The notes: a model not told the origin generated them from the letters alone. A stretch of 64,000 nucleotides of DNA from UBA3700 sp964478025 (GCA_964478025.1 CAYZGK010000002.1:124001-188000), one strand, 5' to 3'. Shown: positions 35,444-45,095, counted from the stretch's first letter. Made by a program: numbers and translations.

Positions 35444-36730
35444 CTAATTTGCGGAATTATGAACTTCGCCTTGGCTCTCTTCGATAACATCATGATCTGT
35501 TGAGTGTTTTTCTAAATCACTTAATGATGTATCTGGATACTTTTTAAATAATACTTTTAATAAAAGTGGGGTTAAGATAGAAGATATAATAATTAATAAA
35601 ACAAATGCTGGATAGTATTCTTGAGTCATAATACCACTTCTAACACCTTCATTTGCTATGATTAAACATACCTCTCCTCTTACCATCATGCCAATTCCAA
35701 CCTTTGCTGACTCGTCCCATGTATAACCACACACTTTTGCACCAAGTCCTGCTCCTAAGAATTTTCCAAGTAGTGCCACAACTACAAACGCTACGCTGAA
35801 TAAAACCAAGTTCCAACTAAATGATTGAGCTATCGTTTCATAAGGAAGTGATACACCAATGTTTACAAAGAATATTGGAGAGAATATCATATAGGCACTT
35901 TGATCTACTCTTGTTTCAACATATTCTGTTTCTTTCATATTAGATAACATCATACCTGCCATAAAAGCACCTGTTATAGCTGCTATTCCAAATAATTCTT
36001 CTGCTGCCCATGAGTAAACAAAACATACACCTAAACTTACAACGGATAATCTTCTTGAGTGTGGCCATTTTTTAGAAGCCATTTTAAATAAATAATGTAT
36101 TCCAAATCCAACTAGTATTGCCACCATAAAGAATAGTACAACATTTATTAAAACTACTAAGAAGGATAAATTGCTTGAGAAATTTAATAATTTTGCAATT
36201 CTACCAGCAATTGTTGTCTCTCCAGTGTTTGCTGTAAAGAATGCTAAAATAACGACACCTATAACATCATCAATTACAGCTGCAGTAACTATTGATGAAC
36301 CTACCTTTCCATGTAATACATCTAACTCTTTTAAACTAGCTACTGTAATACCAACAGATGTTGCAGTAAGAATAGCACCGAAGAATAATCTCATTTTTGT
36401 AGATATTCCTGGAATTATAAAAGATACACCAAATCCAAATAAAAATGGAACTAAAACGCCTAAAGATGTAATTACTATAGATGGGCCTGCATTTTCCTTT
36501 AATTCTTTAAAGTTAGTACCCATACCTGCTGTGAACATTATTAAAATAACACCGATTTCTGCAAATAAATCTAGATTATCTGTTGAACGAACGATGTTAG
36601 TTAAACCAAAGATTACGCCGACAATTAGTGCTCCCAAAACTTGCGATAAGCCAATCTTTTTAAAGGCTACTCCAACAACCTTTGTAACAATCAATATTAT
36701 GGCGATTTCTAATAAAAATCTATAATCCAT
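35444..36730 (-). CDS. CPA2-family Na+/H+ (K+/H+) antiporter
   Basis: 428 residues with about 12 membrane segments. Blocks typical of GerN/NapA/KefB-like antiporters are GLTNIVRSTDNLDLFAEIGV, the double-Asp helix TAAVIDDVIGVVIL (about 148-161), AAITGAFMAGMMLS and GMMVRGEVCLIIA. The C-terminal tail is short and acidic with no RCK/TrkA domain, so no nucleotide gating is visible. It likely moves Na+ or K+ out against protons. SD AAAGGAAAACC. Confidence 0.88.
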   Translation of the reverse strand: MDYRFLLEIAIILIVTKVVGVAFKKIGLSQVLGALIVGVIFGLTNIVRSTDNLDLFAEIGVILIMFTAGMGTNFKELKENAGPSIVITSLGVLVPFLFGFGVSFIIPGISTKMRLFFGAILTATSVGITVASLKELDVLHGKVGSSIVTAAVIDDVIGVVILAFFTANTGETTIAGRIAKLLNFSSNLSFLVVLINVVLFFMVAILVGFGIHYLFKMASKKWPHSRRLSVVSLGVCFVYSWAAEELFGIAAITGAFMAGMMLSNMKETEYVETRVDQSAYMIFSPIFFVNIGVSLPYETIAQSFSWNLVLFSVAFVVVALLGKFLGAGLGAKVCGYTWDESAKVGIGMMVRGEVCLIIANEGVRSGIMTQEYYPAFVLLIIISSILTPLLLKVLFKKYPDTSLSDLEKHSTDHDVIEESQGEVHNSAN

Positions 36731-36766
36731 GGTTTTCCTTTGATAAACGTTAATTTATCGTATTGA

Positions 36767-36795
36767 ATTATAGTTTTACATATATAAAATGTCAA
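36767..36795 (-). promoter_or_regulatory. Antiporter gene promoter
   Basis: TTGACA (36790-36795), 17 bases, TATAAT (36767-36772) on the minus strand; the start is near 36760. Confidence 0.8.
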
Positions 36796-36804
36796 ACAAT
36801 AAAA

Positions 36805-36830
36805 TATGCTTTCCTAAAAAGGAAAGCATA
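36805..36830 (-). terminator. Terminator after the YdbC-like gene
   Basis: TATGCTTTCC pairs perfectly with GGAAAGCATA around TAAAAA. On the minus strand it is followed by TTTTATTG. Confidence 0.72.
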
Positions 36831-36859
36831 CAAAATAACTATATTATTTTCTTATAATC

Positions 36860-37081
36860 TTATAAATCAATAGAATTTAAAATATTTCTTAATTCTTTAA
36901 CTTCGTCTTGACTTAAAACTATACCCTTGCCAACGATTTTATCATCTGCTGACCAGTCTCTAATATCATATTTAGGTTCATTTCCATTCCAACTAATTAG
37001 TCTAACTTCTTTTGTCCATCCTGCCTTAGTTTCAGAAATAACACCTAACTTTTGAATAACTTCTACCTTATAATCTGCCAT
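36860..37081 (-). CDS. YdbC-like PC4-fold protein
   Basis: 73 residues beginning MADYKVEVIQKLGVISE, with WTKEVRLISWNGNEPKYDIR and WSADDKIVGKGI, the pattern of the YdbC/PC4 single-strand DNA-binding fold (PF02229 relatives) of Firmicutes. It may bind ssDNA or RNA; its biological role is not settled. SD CGGAGGTTATT. Own terminator downstream. Confidence 0.85.
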   Translation of the reverse strand: MADYKVEVIQKLGVISETKAGWTKEVRLISWNGNEPKYDIRDWSADDKIVGKGIVLSQDEVKELRNILNSIDL

Positions 37082-37182
37082 AATAACCTCCGAGTTAACT
37101 TTTTAAGTTGCTTTAATACTACCATAGAAATAAACACATTTCAATATATAATATTAAAACTTTTATTTTATTTTATATATTT

Positions 37183-40100
37183 TTATTCTTTTATATTTTT
37201 ATATATAATCTTGTCTCTTTCTCTTTTTGCTATATCTTCCTTATCTAGTGGAACATAGATTTGCTTGTTCTTAATTACTGGAACCATTCTAAATTTATAT
37301 TCAATTGGTTCTAAGCTCTTATGTCTAAACTCAACTCTTGTATCTGGTCCACAGCTGTTTGTTCCAATACCTCTAACAAAGGCATCTATCTTTACAACAG
37401 TTCTATTTTCATCATAAACATCCTTTGAGTGAGTAGCTTTATTAATTACCTCATCTCTATAAGGTTGAGTTGTGAAATTAAATGTAGTTTCATCTGTTAT
37501 AAATCTAATACCATTACCCTCATCATTTGTAAGTTGTGCCCATCTTACATCTGTTCTATTACCACAATCTTGAGGTCTAATGTATACAGGTTGGAAAGTT
37601 TCTACTCTATCTGAGTAAATGCCTATTAAACTTTGCTTATTAACATCTGAATAGTTTTCAGCTTCACCTCTTCCATAATATAGAACATTTCTACAATCTG
37701 ATGGAAGTTCAATATTTAATCCAAATTTTGGAAGATCATATGGTTTTGCTAAATCTAGAACTGAACTTACATCCATTACACCATTACCATAAATATCATA
37801 TGTTGTTGTAACATTCATTCTATTTCTTCCAAGTACAAATATTCTTTGAAGCACTGTAGCTCTAACTCTATCTGGAAGTTTATTACATGTAAATGAATCA
37901 AAATGAATTGTAGTTCTATCTAAGCCATTTCTTCTCCATTTCTTTTCAACATACATATAGTTATCTACATTACCTCTAAATATATTTGGATACATAATTT
38001 GAGCATTTTCTTCTTGGCTTAAAAGTTCACAATCTTTAATATTGTAACTTAATAAGTTACCTGTTTCTTTATCAAAGATAATGCTTCCATTATTTGTTGC
38101 AATTCTATATCTTCCATTTTCTTCAATACATGCAATATTATCTGCTTCAATATTAGATAATCTATCTACAGACAAACATAACAATAATTGATCTCTTGCC
38201 ATTTCTATACCAGTTTTCTTATCTAAATAATAAATGTTTAGGAAACAATCCTTTGATGGTATGATTAATGGATGGTTAAACTTAAAGTCATAACTAGATA
38301 GTGGTAAGATAGTAGCTTCAAACTCTTCTCCAGCTAACACTTCACCATTTTGAGAATATTCCCATCTAAATAAAACATTAGAAGAATCTGCAAAGAAATT
38401 AGTATTTGTAATCTTATAAACGTTATTAGATAAGTATGTTATCTTATATGGATTGTAAACGCAGCGCATTTCAAGAGCACTTGTTGATGGCTTTCTATCT
38501 GGAGTCATAAGACCATCTACGCAGAAGTTTGAATCATGTGCATATTCGCCATGGTCACCACCATATGTATATGTACCATCTTTTTCTAAAACTGCATGAT
38601 CTGCCCATTCCCAAATACAGCCACCCATCATAAATGGAGTTGCATTTATAATTTCCCAATATTTATCTAAAGAACCTGGACCTACTCCCATTGCGTGAGC
38701 ATATTCACATAAGAAATATGGAGAAGAATAATATCTTGCTGGAAGCTTATGTGCTGCCATCTTTTCCATTCTCTCTGTTGGAGTATACATTTGAGATAAA
38801 ACATCATATTTCCATCTTATTGTTCTACAAACTGCTTCATAGTGAATTGGAACAGATGGATCTAGTTTCTTTAATTTTTCATAACAATAATCTTGGTTTT
38901 TCCAACCACCACTTTCATTACCTAAAGACCACATTGTAATACAAGGATTATTTCTATCTCTCATATACATTCTATAAACTCTATCCCAGAATCTATCTCT
39001 CCATCTTGGATCATTAGAAATTAAGTTTGGTTGTTTAAAATATTTAATACCAGTACCATGTGTCTCTATATCTGCCTCATCTATAATGTATAATCCTAGA
39101 TAATTTGCCATTTTTATAAATAATGGATCTGGTGGATAATGAGATGTTCTAACGGCATTAACGTTCATAAGTTTCATTAATTCAACGTCCTTAAGCATTT
39201 CACTTACTGACATTGTAAAGCCGTTCTTTGGACTTGTATCGTGGTGATTTACACCCTTTATTTTAATTGGCATATTGTTGTAGTAGAATACAGAATTTTC
39301 TATTTCTATTTTTCTAAATCCTACTTCTTGTCTTACGCAAAATAAAGTTTGGTCACCTTTCTTTAGCGATATAACAAGTTTATACAAACATGGAACCTCA
39401 GCACTCCATAAATATGGTTTTTCAAGTGTATAGTTCCATAGAGTTTCACCCTCTTCTTGTGCTATAAGTTTTTTACCATAGTAAAGTTCGTAGCAAACTC
39501 TTACATTCTTTTCCATAACAGCATCAACATCAACAATTAACATCTTTGCCGTTTCATCTATACTTTCAACCTTAACATCATAATCCCAAATTCTATTGTG
39601 AGTATAATTTGTAATGTATACATCTCTAAAGATACCACTATTTCTAAACATATCTTGGCACTCTAAATATGTACCTGTACACCACTTATATACTAAGCAT
39701 AAAATTTCATTAGGGCCATCAATAACAAATGGTGTTATATCAAACTCAGCAGTATTATGGCTTCCTTCTGAATAACCTACAAATCTACCATTACAATAAA
39801 CTTGTACACATGAAGATACACCTAAGAATGTAAGTATATGCTTTGCTTTATGTTCAAGTTGGAATTTCTTTCTATAAATGCCCACTGTATTGTATACAGG
39901 AACAGTCTTTTCTTTTCCTCTTTTGCTATCTATTGGAAATGATTTTCCATAAATACCAATATCCTCTGGAACAAATGGAGGATCACAATCAAATTGATAT
40001 CTTGTATTTATATAGAAAGGTTTTTCATAACCTTGGAATTGCCAACATCCAGGAACAGTAATTGATTCAAAATCATATGTGTATGAATCAATTTCTCTTG

Positions 40101-40308
40101 GCATATCAGATAGTCTATAGTAAAAACAAAAATCCCATTTACCAGAAAGCATTGTAATCATGTCTGATTTATATCTTTCATTTAGATAATTAATATCATC
40201 TAACTTTTCTCTACTTTCAAATGGAATGAAATAAGATCTTGGAGCAAGCTTATTTTGCTCATAATACTCCGGATTATTAAAATAATTATGATTGAACTTA
40301 TATAACAT
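37183..40308 (-). CDS. lacZ: Beta-galactosidase, GH2 (LacZ type)
   Basis: 1041 residues, near E. coli LacZ in length and domain order: sugar-binding jelly roll (TVPGCWQFQGYEKPFYIN), Ig-like domain, TIM barrel, Ig-like domain and a Bgal_small C-terminus. Acid/base Glu465 in MWSLGNESGG and nucleophile Glu535 in CEYAHAMG align with LacZ Glu461/Glu537. No signal peptide, so cytoplasmic hydrolysis of imported beta-galactosides. Divergent from a GH2 beta-mannosidase across 228 bases. The specific sugar could also be another beta-galactoside, as no lac permease is adjacent. Confidence 0.93.
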   Translation of the reverse strand: MLYKFNHNYFNNPEYYEQNKLAPRSYFIPFESREKLDDINYLNERYKSDMITMLSGKWDFCFYYRLSDMPREIDSYTYDFESITVPGCWQFQGYEKPFYINTRYQFDCDPPFVPEDIGIYGKSFPIDSKRGKEKTVPVYNTVGIYRKKFQLEHKAKHILTFLGVSSCVQVYCNGRFVGYSEGSHNTAEFDITPFVIDGPNEILCLVYKWCTGTYLECQDMFRNSGIFRDVYITNYTHNRIWDYDVKVESIDETAKMLIVDVDAVMEKNVRVCYELYYGKKLIAQEEGETLWNYTLEKPYLWSAEVPCLYKLVISLKKGDQTLFCVRQEVGFRKIEIENSVFYYNNMPIKIKGVNHHDTSPKNGFTMSVSEMLKDVELMKLMNVNAVRTSHYPPDPLFIKMANYLGLYIIDEADIETHGTGIKYFKQPNLISNDPRWRDRFWDRVYRMYMRDRNNPCITMWSLGNESGGWKNQDYCYEKLKKLDPSVPIHYEAVCRTIRWKYDVLSQMYTPTERMEKMAAHKLPARYYSSPYFLCEYAHAMGVGPGSLDKYWEIINATPFMMGGCIWEWADHAVLEKDGTYTYGGDHGEYAHDSNFCVDGLMTPDRKPSTSALEMRCVYNPYKITYLSNNVYKITNTNFFADSSNVLFRWEYSQNGEVLAGEEFEATILPLSSYDFKFNHPLIIPSKDCFLNIYYLDKKTGIEMARDQLLLCLSVDRLSNIEADNIACIEENGRYRIATNNGSIIFDKETGNLLSYNIKDCELLSQEENAQIMYPNIFRGNVDNYMYVEKKWRRNGLDRTTIHFDSFTCNKLPDRVRATVLQRIFVLGRNRMNVTTTYDIYGNGVMDVSSVLDLAKPYDLPKFGLNIELPSDCRNVLYYGRGEAENYSDVNKQSLIGIYSDRVETFQPVYIRPQDCGNRTDVRWAQLTNDEGNGIRFITDETTFNFTTQPYRDEVINKATHSKDVYDENRTVVKIDAFVRGIGTNSCGPDTRVEFRHKSLEPIEYKFRMVPVIKNKQIYVPLDKEDIAKRERDKIIYKNIKE

Positions 40309-40332
40309 AGTTTTCCCTACAATTTTTTATAT

Positions 40333-40361
40333 ATTATAACATTATAATACAACACGCGCAA
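40333..40361 (-). promoter_or_regulatory. lacZ promoter
   Basis: TTGCGC (40356-40361), 17 bases, TATAAT (40333-40338) on the minus strand. Another TATAAT lies at 40341-40346. The SD of lacZ is weak (AGGGAAAA). Confidence 0.5.
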
Positions 40362-40398
40362 TATAATATAAAAAACTATTTTTGCCCACTTCTCCCAT

Positions 40399-40446
40399 AA
40401 TTATGGCCAGTTGAATATGTTTAATTGTGGCCAACTCAAAATGTTG
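40399..40446. repeat. Two imperfect direct repeats in the lacZ/mannosidase gap
   Basis: AATTATGGCCAG and AATTGTGGCCAA, each followed by a TTGAATATG/CTCAAAATG-like tail, start 24 bp apart (40399 and 40423). They lie between the two divergent promoters and could be binding sites for a shared regulator. No regulator gene is adjacent. Confidence 0.5.
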
Positions 40447-40536
40447 TTTTTAGATTTTATATTTTTCTTCATAAAATAAAGAAACTCTATTATAATAAAA
40501 GTACATTTTAATTTTGAAAAACTAAATGGGGCAAAT

Positions 40537-43104
40537 ATGAAAAAATCTCTAAACGGCAAGTGGTTATTTAAATCAACAGATGATTCAATATGGAAAAACG
40601 CAACAGTCCCTGGATGCAACTTCCTTGATTTAATGGACAATAAAGATATTAAAGATCCTTTTATTTCAACATATGAAAAAGATGTATCTTTTGTTGGTGA
40701 AAAAGATTGGGAATATAAAAGAACTTTTTCAATAACCAAAGAAGAACTTGAATATGATGAAATTCTTTTGAATTGTAAAATGTTAGATACCATATGTAGC
40801 GTATATATAAACTCTAAACTTTTATTTGAAGGAAACAATTGTTTTATAGGCTATAGCAAAAGCATAAAATCCCTTTTAAATATTGGAGAAAATGAAATAC
40901 ATATTCTATTTAAATCTCCAGTAAAGTATGTTTCAGATAAATATAAAGAATGCCCAACTCCAGTAAACTCTAATGGTCAAAATGGTATAGTTCATATTCG
41001 TAAACCTCAAAGTCATTTTGGATGGGATTGGGGTCCTATATTACCACTATGCGGAATAACAAAAGATATTGAAATAGAGTTTGTAGATACAGCAAAGATT
41101 AACTACCTAAACATAGAGCAACGACTTAATAATAATGTAGCTTATATAAATGTAAATGTAGATATTGATTCATTTAAAGGTAGAAAATACGAATGCGAAT
41201 TAAGCATTACCTCGCCATCTAATGAAACCATAAAAGCTACCAGAAATAGCACTGAATTTGTTATTAAAAATCCAGAACTTTGGTGGACTTATGAATTATC
41301 TAAAAAAGACATTCAACCACTATATACAGTTACTGCTGTTTTAAAAGATAACGAGAAAATCTTAGATAGTCAAAGTAAAAAAATTGGTATAAGAACAATT
41401 GAACTTAATAGAAGTTTAGATAAATACGGACGTAATTTCCAATTTATTTTAAATGGAGTTCCTTTATTTATTAAAGGCGCAAATTATATTCCACCAGACA
41501 GTTTTATAACAAGATTTAATAAAGAAAAGTTAGACTACATACTTGATGCTGTTCAATTTTCAAATATGAACATGATTAGAATTTGGGGCGGCGGATATTA
41601 TGAAAGTGATGAGTTTTATAATGCATGTGATGAAAGAGGTATTTTAATTTGGCAAGATTTCCAATTTGCATGCCAAGCTTATCCATTTTTTAATGATGAC
41701 TTTTTAGAAAATGTAAAAGAAGAAGTAAAGTACAATGTTAAAAGATTGCACCATCACTCTTCCCTTGCTTTATGGAATGGAAATAACGAAATTGAAGATA
41801 TGCACATGGCATGGTTTACTATGTCTAAATATATTGAGTGGACTGAAAAATTCTTCTATCACATTCTTGAAAATGAAATAAGAAAATATGATTCCATAAC
41901 TCCATACACGCCTGGCTCTCCAATTGGAGAAAAACATAATGTTGGCGTTGGCAGTGATAATGTTGGAGATACACATATTTGGGCGGTTTGGCATGGACTT
42001 AAACCTATGAATTACTATAGAAAGCGTATGACTCGTTTTTGTAGCGAATTTGGTTTTGAAAGTTTACCAGATGCAAAAACTATAGACATTTTTGCTGAGA
42101 ATAAAGGCAATTACTCGCTTGATGATGAGATATTTAACGCTCATCAAAAATGTGCAAATGGTAATGATAAAATTGTTTACTATGTTGCTTCTCGTTTTAA
42201 CTTGCCTAAAAAATTTAACGACATGATATATCTATCTCAAGTAGCTCAAAGTAATTGTATTGCAGATGCAACAGAACACTGGAGACGAAATAAAGGAAGA
42301 TGCAATGGATCAATGTATTGGCAATTTAATGATTGTTGGCCAGTATGCTCTTGGTCAAGCATTGATTACTATGGCAACTATAAAGCGTTGCAATATAACG
42401 CAAAGCATTTTAACGCCCCATTAAGCATTTCTATTGAGGATACAAGTGATTATGTTAAAACTTATGTTTTAAACGATTTAAACGAAAATAAGAAGGTTAA
42501 AATAGAATATTTAGTCTTTGATTTTACTAGTGGCATTTGTAAAACAGAAACAAAGACTTTAGATATAAAGAAAATAAGTAAAGAATGCGTATTTAATATT
42601 AACCTAAAAGAATTTAAAAAATCATATAACTACAAGAAAACTGGTATTTGTTTTAAACTTTTTGATGAAAAAGATAATTTAATTCAACAAAAGATATTGC
42701 TTTTAGATAAAGAAAAGAATCTTTCTTTACCAAAGGCTCATATAGATACAAGCATTAAAGATAAAAAAGATGTTATTGAAATCACATTAAATAGCAATGT
42801 ATATGCAAGACTTGTAAAGGTAGAAAGCAATAAATCATTCTTACCTTTTAGTGACAATTTCTTTGATCTTTTACCACATGAGCAAAAGGTAGTTACTATA
42901 AAAAAGGATAAAAATCTAACCAATAAGGAATTAATAAAAAGCATATCCGTTTTTAGTCTTTGTGATGTTGAGTTTAGTAAAAATAAATTTAATATATTAA
43001 AGAATAAACTAAAAGTTTATTTATCCCCTATTAATATTGGAAATGCCTTATATCATGGAAAAATTCCTCAAGATGTTAAGTTAGATGAGAATAAAAAAGC
43101 GTAG
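40537..43104 (+). CDS. Beta-mannosidase, GH2
   Basis: 855 residues. N-terminal sugar-binding domain (GKWLFKSTDDSIWKNATVPG), the mannosidase signature SHFGWDWGPILP, the acid/base Glu418 in WNGNNE and the nucleophile Glu504 in CSEFGFES, and CNGSMYWQFNDCWPVCSWS. Trims non-reducing beta-1,4-mannosyl residues from mannan or N-glycan core fragments. No signal peptide, so intracellular. TATAAT at 40491-40496 is the probable -10. The stop codon lies inside the terminator stem. Confidence 0.92.
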   Translation: MKKSLNGKWLFKSTDDSIWKNATVPGCNFLDLMDNKDIKDPFISTYEKDVSFVGEKDWEYKRTFSITKEELEYDEILLNCKMLDTICSVYINSKLLFEGNNCFIGYSKSIKSLLNIGENEIHILFKSPVKYVSDKYKECPTPVNSNGQNGIVHIRKPQSHFGWDWGPILPLCGITKDIEIEFVDTAKINYLNIEQRLNNNVAYINVNVDIDSFKGRKYECELSITSPSNETIKATRNSTEFVIKNPELWWTYELSKKDIQPLYTVTAVLKDNEKILDSQSKKIGIRTIELNRSLDKYGRNFQFILNGVPLFIKGANYIPPDSFITRFNKEKLDYILDAVQFSNMNMIRIWGGGYYESDEFYNACDERGILIWQDFQFACQAYPFFNDDFLENVKEEVKYNVKRLHHHSSLALWNGNNEIEDMHMAWFTMSKYIEWTEKFFYHILENEIRKYDSITPYTPGSPIGEKHNVGVGSDNVGDTHIWAVWHGLKPMNYYRKRMTRFCSEFGFESLPDAKTIDIFAENKGNYSLDDEIFNAHQKCANGNDKIVYYVASRFNLPKKFNDMIYLSQVAQSNCIADATEHWRRNKGRCNGSMYWQFNDCWPVCSWSSIDYYGNYKALQYNAKHFNAPLSISIEDTSDYVKTYVLNDLNENKKVKIEYLVFDFTSGICKTETKTLDIKKISKECVFNINLKEFKKSYNYKKTGICFKLFDEKDNLIQQKILLLDKEKNLSLPKAHIDTSIKDKKDVIEITLNSNVYARLVKVESNKSFLPFSDNFFDLLPHEQKVVTIKKDKNLTNKELIKSISVFSLCDVEFSKNKFNILKNKLKVYLSPINIGNALYHGKIPQDVKLDENKKA

Positions 43105-43130
43105 CATTTAACTGCTACGCCCTATTTTTA
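43099..43130 (+). terminator. Bidirectional terminator overlapping the mannosidase stop
   Basis: GCGTAGCA pairs perfectly with TGCTACGC around TTTAAC. T-rich sequence follows on the plus strand and A6 precedes it, giving T6 on the minus strand for the convergent M28 gene. The TAG stop (43102-43104) is in the left arm. Confidence 0.85.
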
Positions 43131-43142
43131 TTTTGTTAAAAG

Positions 43143-44450
43143 TTATTTATTTTCAGGTTTTTCTGGTAAACCTTCTTTATCATACATACAAACAGCTTCG
43201 ATTAATATTTCAATACCTGCTGTAATTGCTTCTGGTCTTAACTTTTCTGGAGTATCGTTAACTGTATGGTAATATGTTGGAGGATCTGGATTCATAGCAG
43301 CAAGTGTTGTAGCTTTAACACCACGTTGAGTAAACGCAGCACCATCAGAACCACCTATATAAATTGATTCAAATTTTAAATCTCTACCGCAATTTAATGC
43401 AGCATTCTTTATAAGATATTTAGCACCCCAATCATGTTGCAATGTTCCAGATAAATCTCTATCATAAATTGCCATATCCTCTAAATCTCTAAATGTATCA
43501 ATAGCAATAACAACTGTTGGAATATCTTTTAATTCTTGTTCATGAGCCTTTGCATAAGCTTTAGCACCACGAAGACCAGCTTCTTCAGATCCTGAACAAA
43601 TCATTCTAAGTTCAGTATTTTCAAATTCAATTCCAGCTTCCTTTATAGCTTTTAAAACTGACATACCTACAAAACATCCAGATAGGTTATCTGAAGCTCC
43701 AGGAACTGACTTTTTCCAGTCTTGGAAGAATATAAAAGAAATTTCAAATGGAATAAATACACAGCTTACAACAAAGAATAATACATAGAACCAATGAGGA
43801 GCTAAGCTTGCACTCATTACACCTGCCATTATTCCTTGGCCTTGAACCATTCCAGCAATAAATGATACAAGAGCAAAAATTGTTTGAATTACAAGTCCTA
43901 CTACTGCTGGAACTTCTACTAATAATTTTGCAAGAAGTCCACCCTTTTCAGTAAACTTACCAAAAAGTTCATTTATATTCCAATTAAATTGGCTATCTGA
44001 ATGGCCGATTAAAACGAATCTTTTCTTAACTTCTCCTTTTGGAGAGATTGTGTTAATTAAGTTATGAGATGTTTGTTTTGGGAATAAGAAATCATTAAAT
44101 TCCTTATACATAATAAACTCTAAAACAAAAGGAATAAACGCAAGAACACATAAAATAAATGCTATTAAAGATGATGCAAATGCATTTACGAAAACTGAAG
44201 CTACACCACAAACAACAGTAAATGGAATAAATCCCATAAAACCTTGTCTATGAAGAGTAAATGATTCAATTTCTGTTTTGTTACAATACTTCTTCATTAA
44301 ATCGCCCATGTATTCTTGTGCCTTTAACTCTTCTGGCGAACCTGGACGTCTTGGACCGATATTATTACAAATATCTGTGATTCCCTTTACTGCAAAGTCA
44401 GTTTGTTCTTGAACTTTGTAGTCTTTTGCATACTCGTTTGCTATTTTCAT
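43143..44450 (-). CDS. Membrane-anchored M28-family metallopeptidase
   Basis: 435 residues. Zinc ligands of M28 are visible: the His-x-Asp of IGHSDSQF, the Asp of GASDNLSG, the Glu pair of CSGSEEAGLRGAKAY, the Asp of IAIDTFRD and the final His of YYHTVNDTPEKL. Hydrophobic segments at about 72-118 and 183-258 interrupt the peptidase core, giving three or four membrane spans, an unusual insertion compared with soluble aminopeptidases. Own promoter. The N-terminus has no cleavable signal. Confidence 0.84.
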   Translation of the reverse strand: MKIANEYAKDYKVQEQTDFAVKGITDICNNIGPRRPGSPEELKAQEYMGDLMKKYCNKTEIESFTLHRQGFMGFIPFTVVCGVASVFVNAFASSLIAFILCVLAFIPFVLEFIMYKEFNDFLFPKQTSHNLINTISPKGEVKKRFVLIGHSDSQFNWNINELFGKFTEKGGLLAKLLVEVPAVVGLVIQTIFALVSFIAGMVQGQGIMAGVMSASLAPHWFYVLFFVVSCVFIPFEISFIFFQDWKKSVPGASDNLSGCFVGMSVLKAIKEAGIEFENTELRMICSGSEEAGLRGAKAYAKAHEQELKDIPTVVIAIDTFRDLEDMAIYDRDLSGTLQHDWGAKYLIKNAALNCGRDLKFESIYIGGSDGAAFTQRGVKATTLAAMNPDPPTYYHTVNDTPEKLRPEAITAGIEILIEAVCMYDKEGLPEKPENK

Positions 44451-44482
44451 AGTGTCCTTCTCCTTTTCAATTCAACATTAAT

Positions 44483-44511
44483 ATAATAATATATTATATT
44501 TTATTATTCAA
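44483..44511 (-). promoter_or_regulatory. Promoter of the M28 peptidase gene
   Basis: TTGAAT (44506-44511), 17 bases, TATTAT (44483-44488) on the minus strand, followed by SD AAAAGGAGAAGGAC. Confidence 0.55.
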
Positions 44512-44515
44512 GAAT

Positions 44516-44549
44516 AAAAAAATAGAAAACACGTAATTTGTGCTTTCTA
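44516..44549 (-). terminator. Terminator after the C_GCAxxG_C_C gene
   Basis: TAGAAAGCAC and GTGTTTTCTA pair with one mismatch around AAATTAC on the minus strand, followed by T7. Confidence 0.75.
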
Positions 44550-44586
44550 GAGTCATTCTAGTTTTTTTATTTACAAAAAGATTTTA

Positions 44587-45042
44587 TTACTTTTCTAAAT
44601 ACTTTTCAATTAAATCAACACACTCTAATACAAAAATTATACATGGTCTTACAAACTTACCATCCTTATTTTCAACTGGAAGCGTAAAGCTTTTATATTT
44701 TTCAGCAACTCCCTTTAAAAGTTCTGCACAAATAAGCGAGCCATATTTATCTTGAAACTCTCCAGCAAGTGAGGATACTTTTGCAAAAACTAATTGTTTA
44801 TCTTGTGGCTTTATATTTTCAATTTTATCTACAAGACCTAAAACAAGTCCCATACTAGATACAGCACCACATAGATTTCTTGTACCTGAAAATCCTGCAC
44901 CAAAAGAGCAAGATAAGTTTAGTAAATCATCCTCAGAGATTTTAACTAAATCTGAAAAGGCGCCAGCTACTGCTTGAGCGCAACAATATCCTTGCGTAAA
45001 TAAATCAAATGCTTTTTGTTTTCTATTTTCAATTTTTTCCAT
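44587..45042 (-). CDS. C_GCAxxG_C_C family protein
   Basis: 151 residues of the cysteine-rich C_GCAxxG_C_C family (PF09719), suspected redox or metal-binding proteins of anaerobes. The motifs are YCCAQAVAGAF (about 19-29), LSCSFGAGFSGTRNLCGAVSS (split here as LSCSFGAGF and NLCGAVSS) and a C-terminal CIIFVLECV. No partner gene is adjacent. The ATG has no SD and sits 6 bases after a perfect TATAAT, so the mRNA may be leaderless. Confidence 0.83.
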   Translation of the reverse strand: MEKIENRKQKAFDLFTQGYCCAQAVAGAFSDLVKISEDDLLNLSCSFGAGFSGTRNLCGAVSSMGLVLGLVDKIENIKPQDKQLVFAKVSSLAGEFQDKYGSLICAELLKGVAEKYKSFTLPVENKDGKFVRPCIIFVLECVDLIEKYLEK

Positions 45043-45048
45043 ACGTTA

Positions 45049-45054
45049 ATTATA
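45049..45054 (-). promoter_or_regulatory. -10 box 6 bases before the ATG
   Basis: TATAAT on the minus strand followed by TAACGT and the ATG at 45042. The -35 position (about 45072-45077) falls in the HU terminator and is weak. Confidence 0.45.
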
Positions 45055-45065
45055 AGACAAAGCGC

Positions 45066-45095
45066 AAAAAAAAGCACCTAGATTTCTAAGTGCTT
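45066..45095 (-). terminator. Terminator after the HU gene
   Basis: AAGCACTTAGA pairs with TCTAGGTGCTT (one G-U) around four bases or fewer, followed by T8 on the minus strand. Confidence 0.88.

Noticed and set aside
36171..36725. 184-residue plus-strand frame opposite the antiporter
   Set aside because: Antisense shadow of a conserved membrane protein, without SD or recognisable motif.
40399..40446. Insertion-sequence end
   Set aside because: The repeats are direct, imperfect and short, with no transposase remnant nearby.
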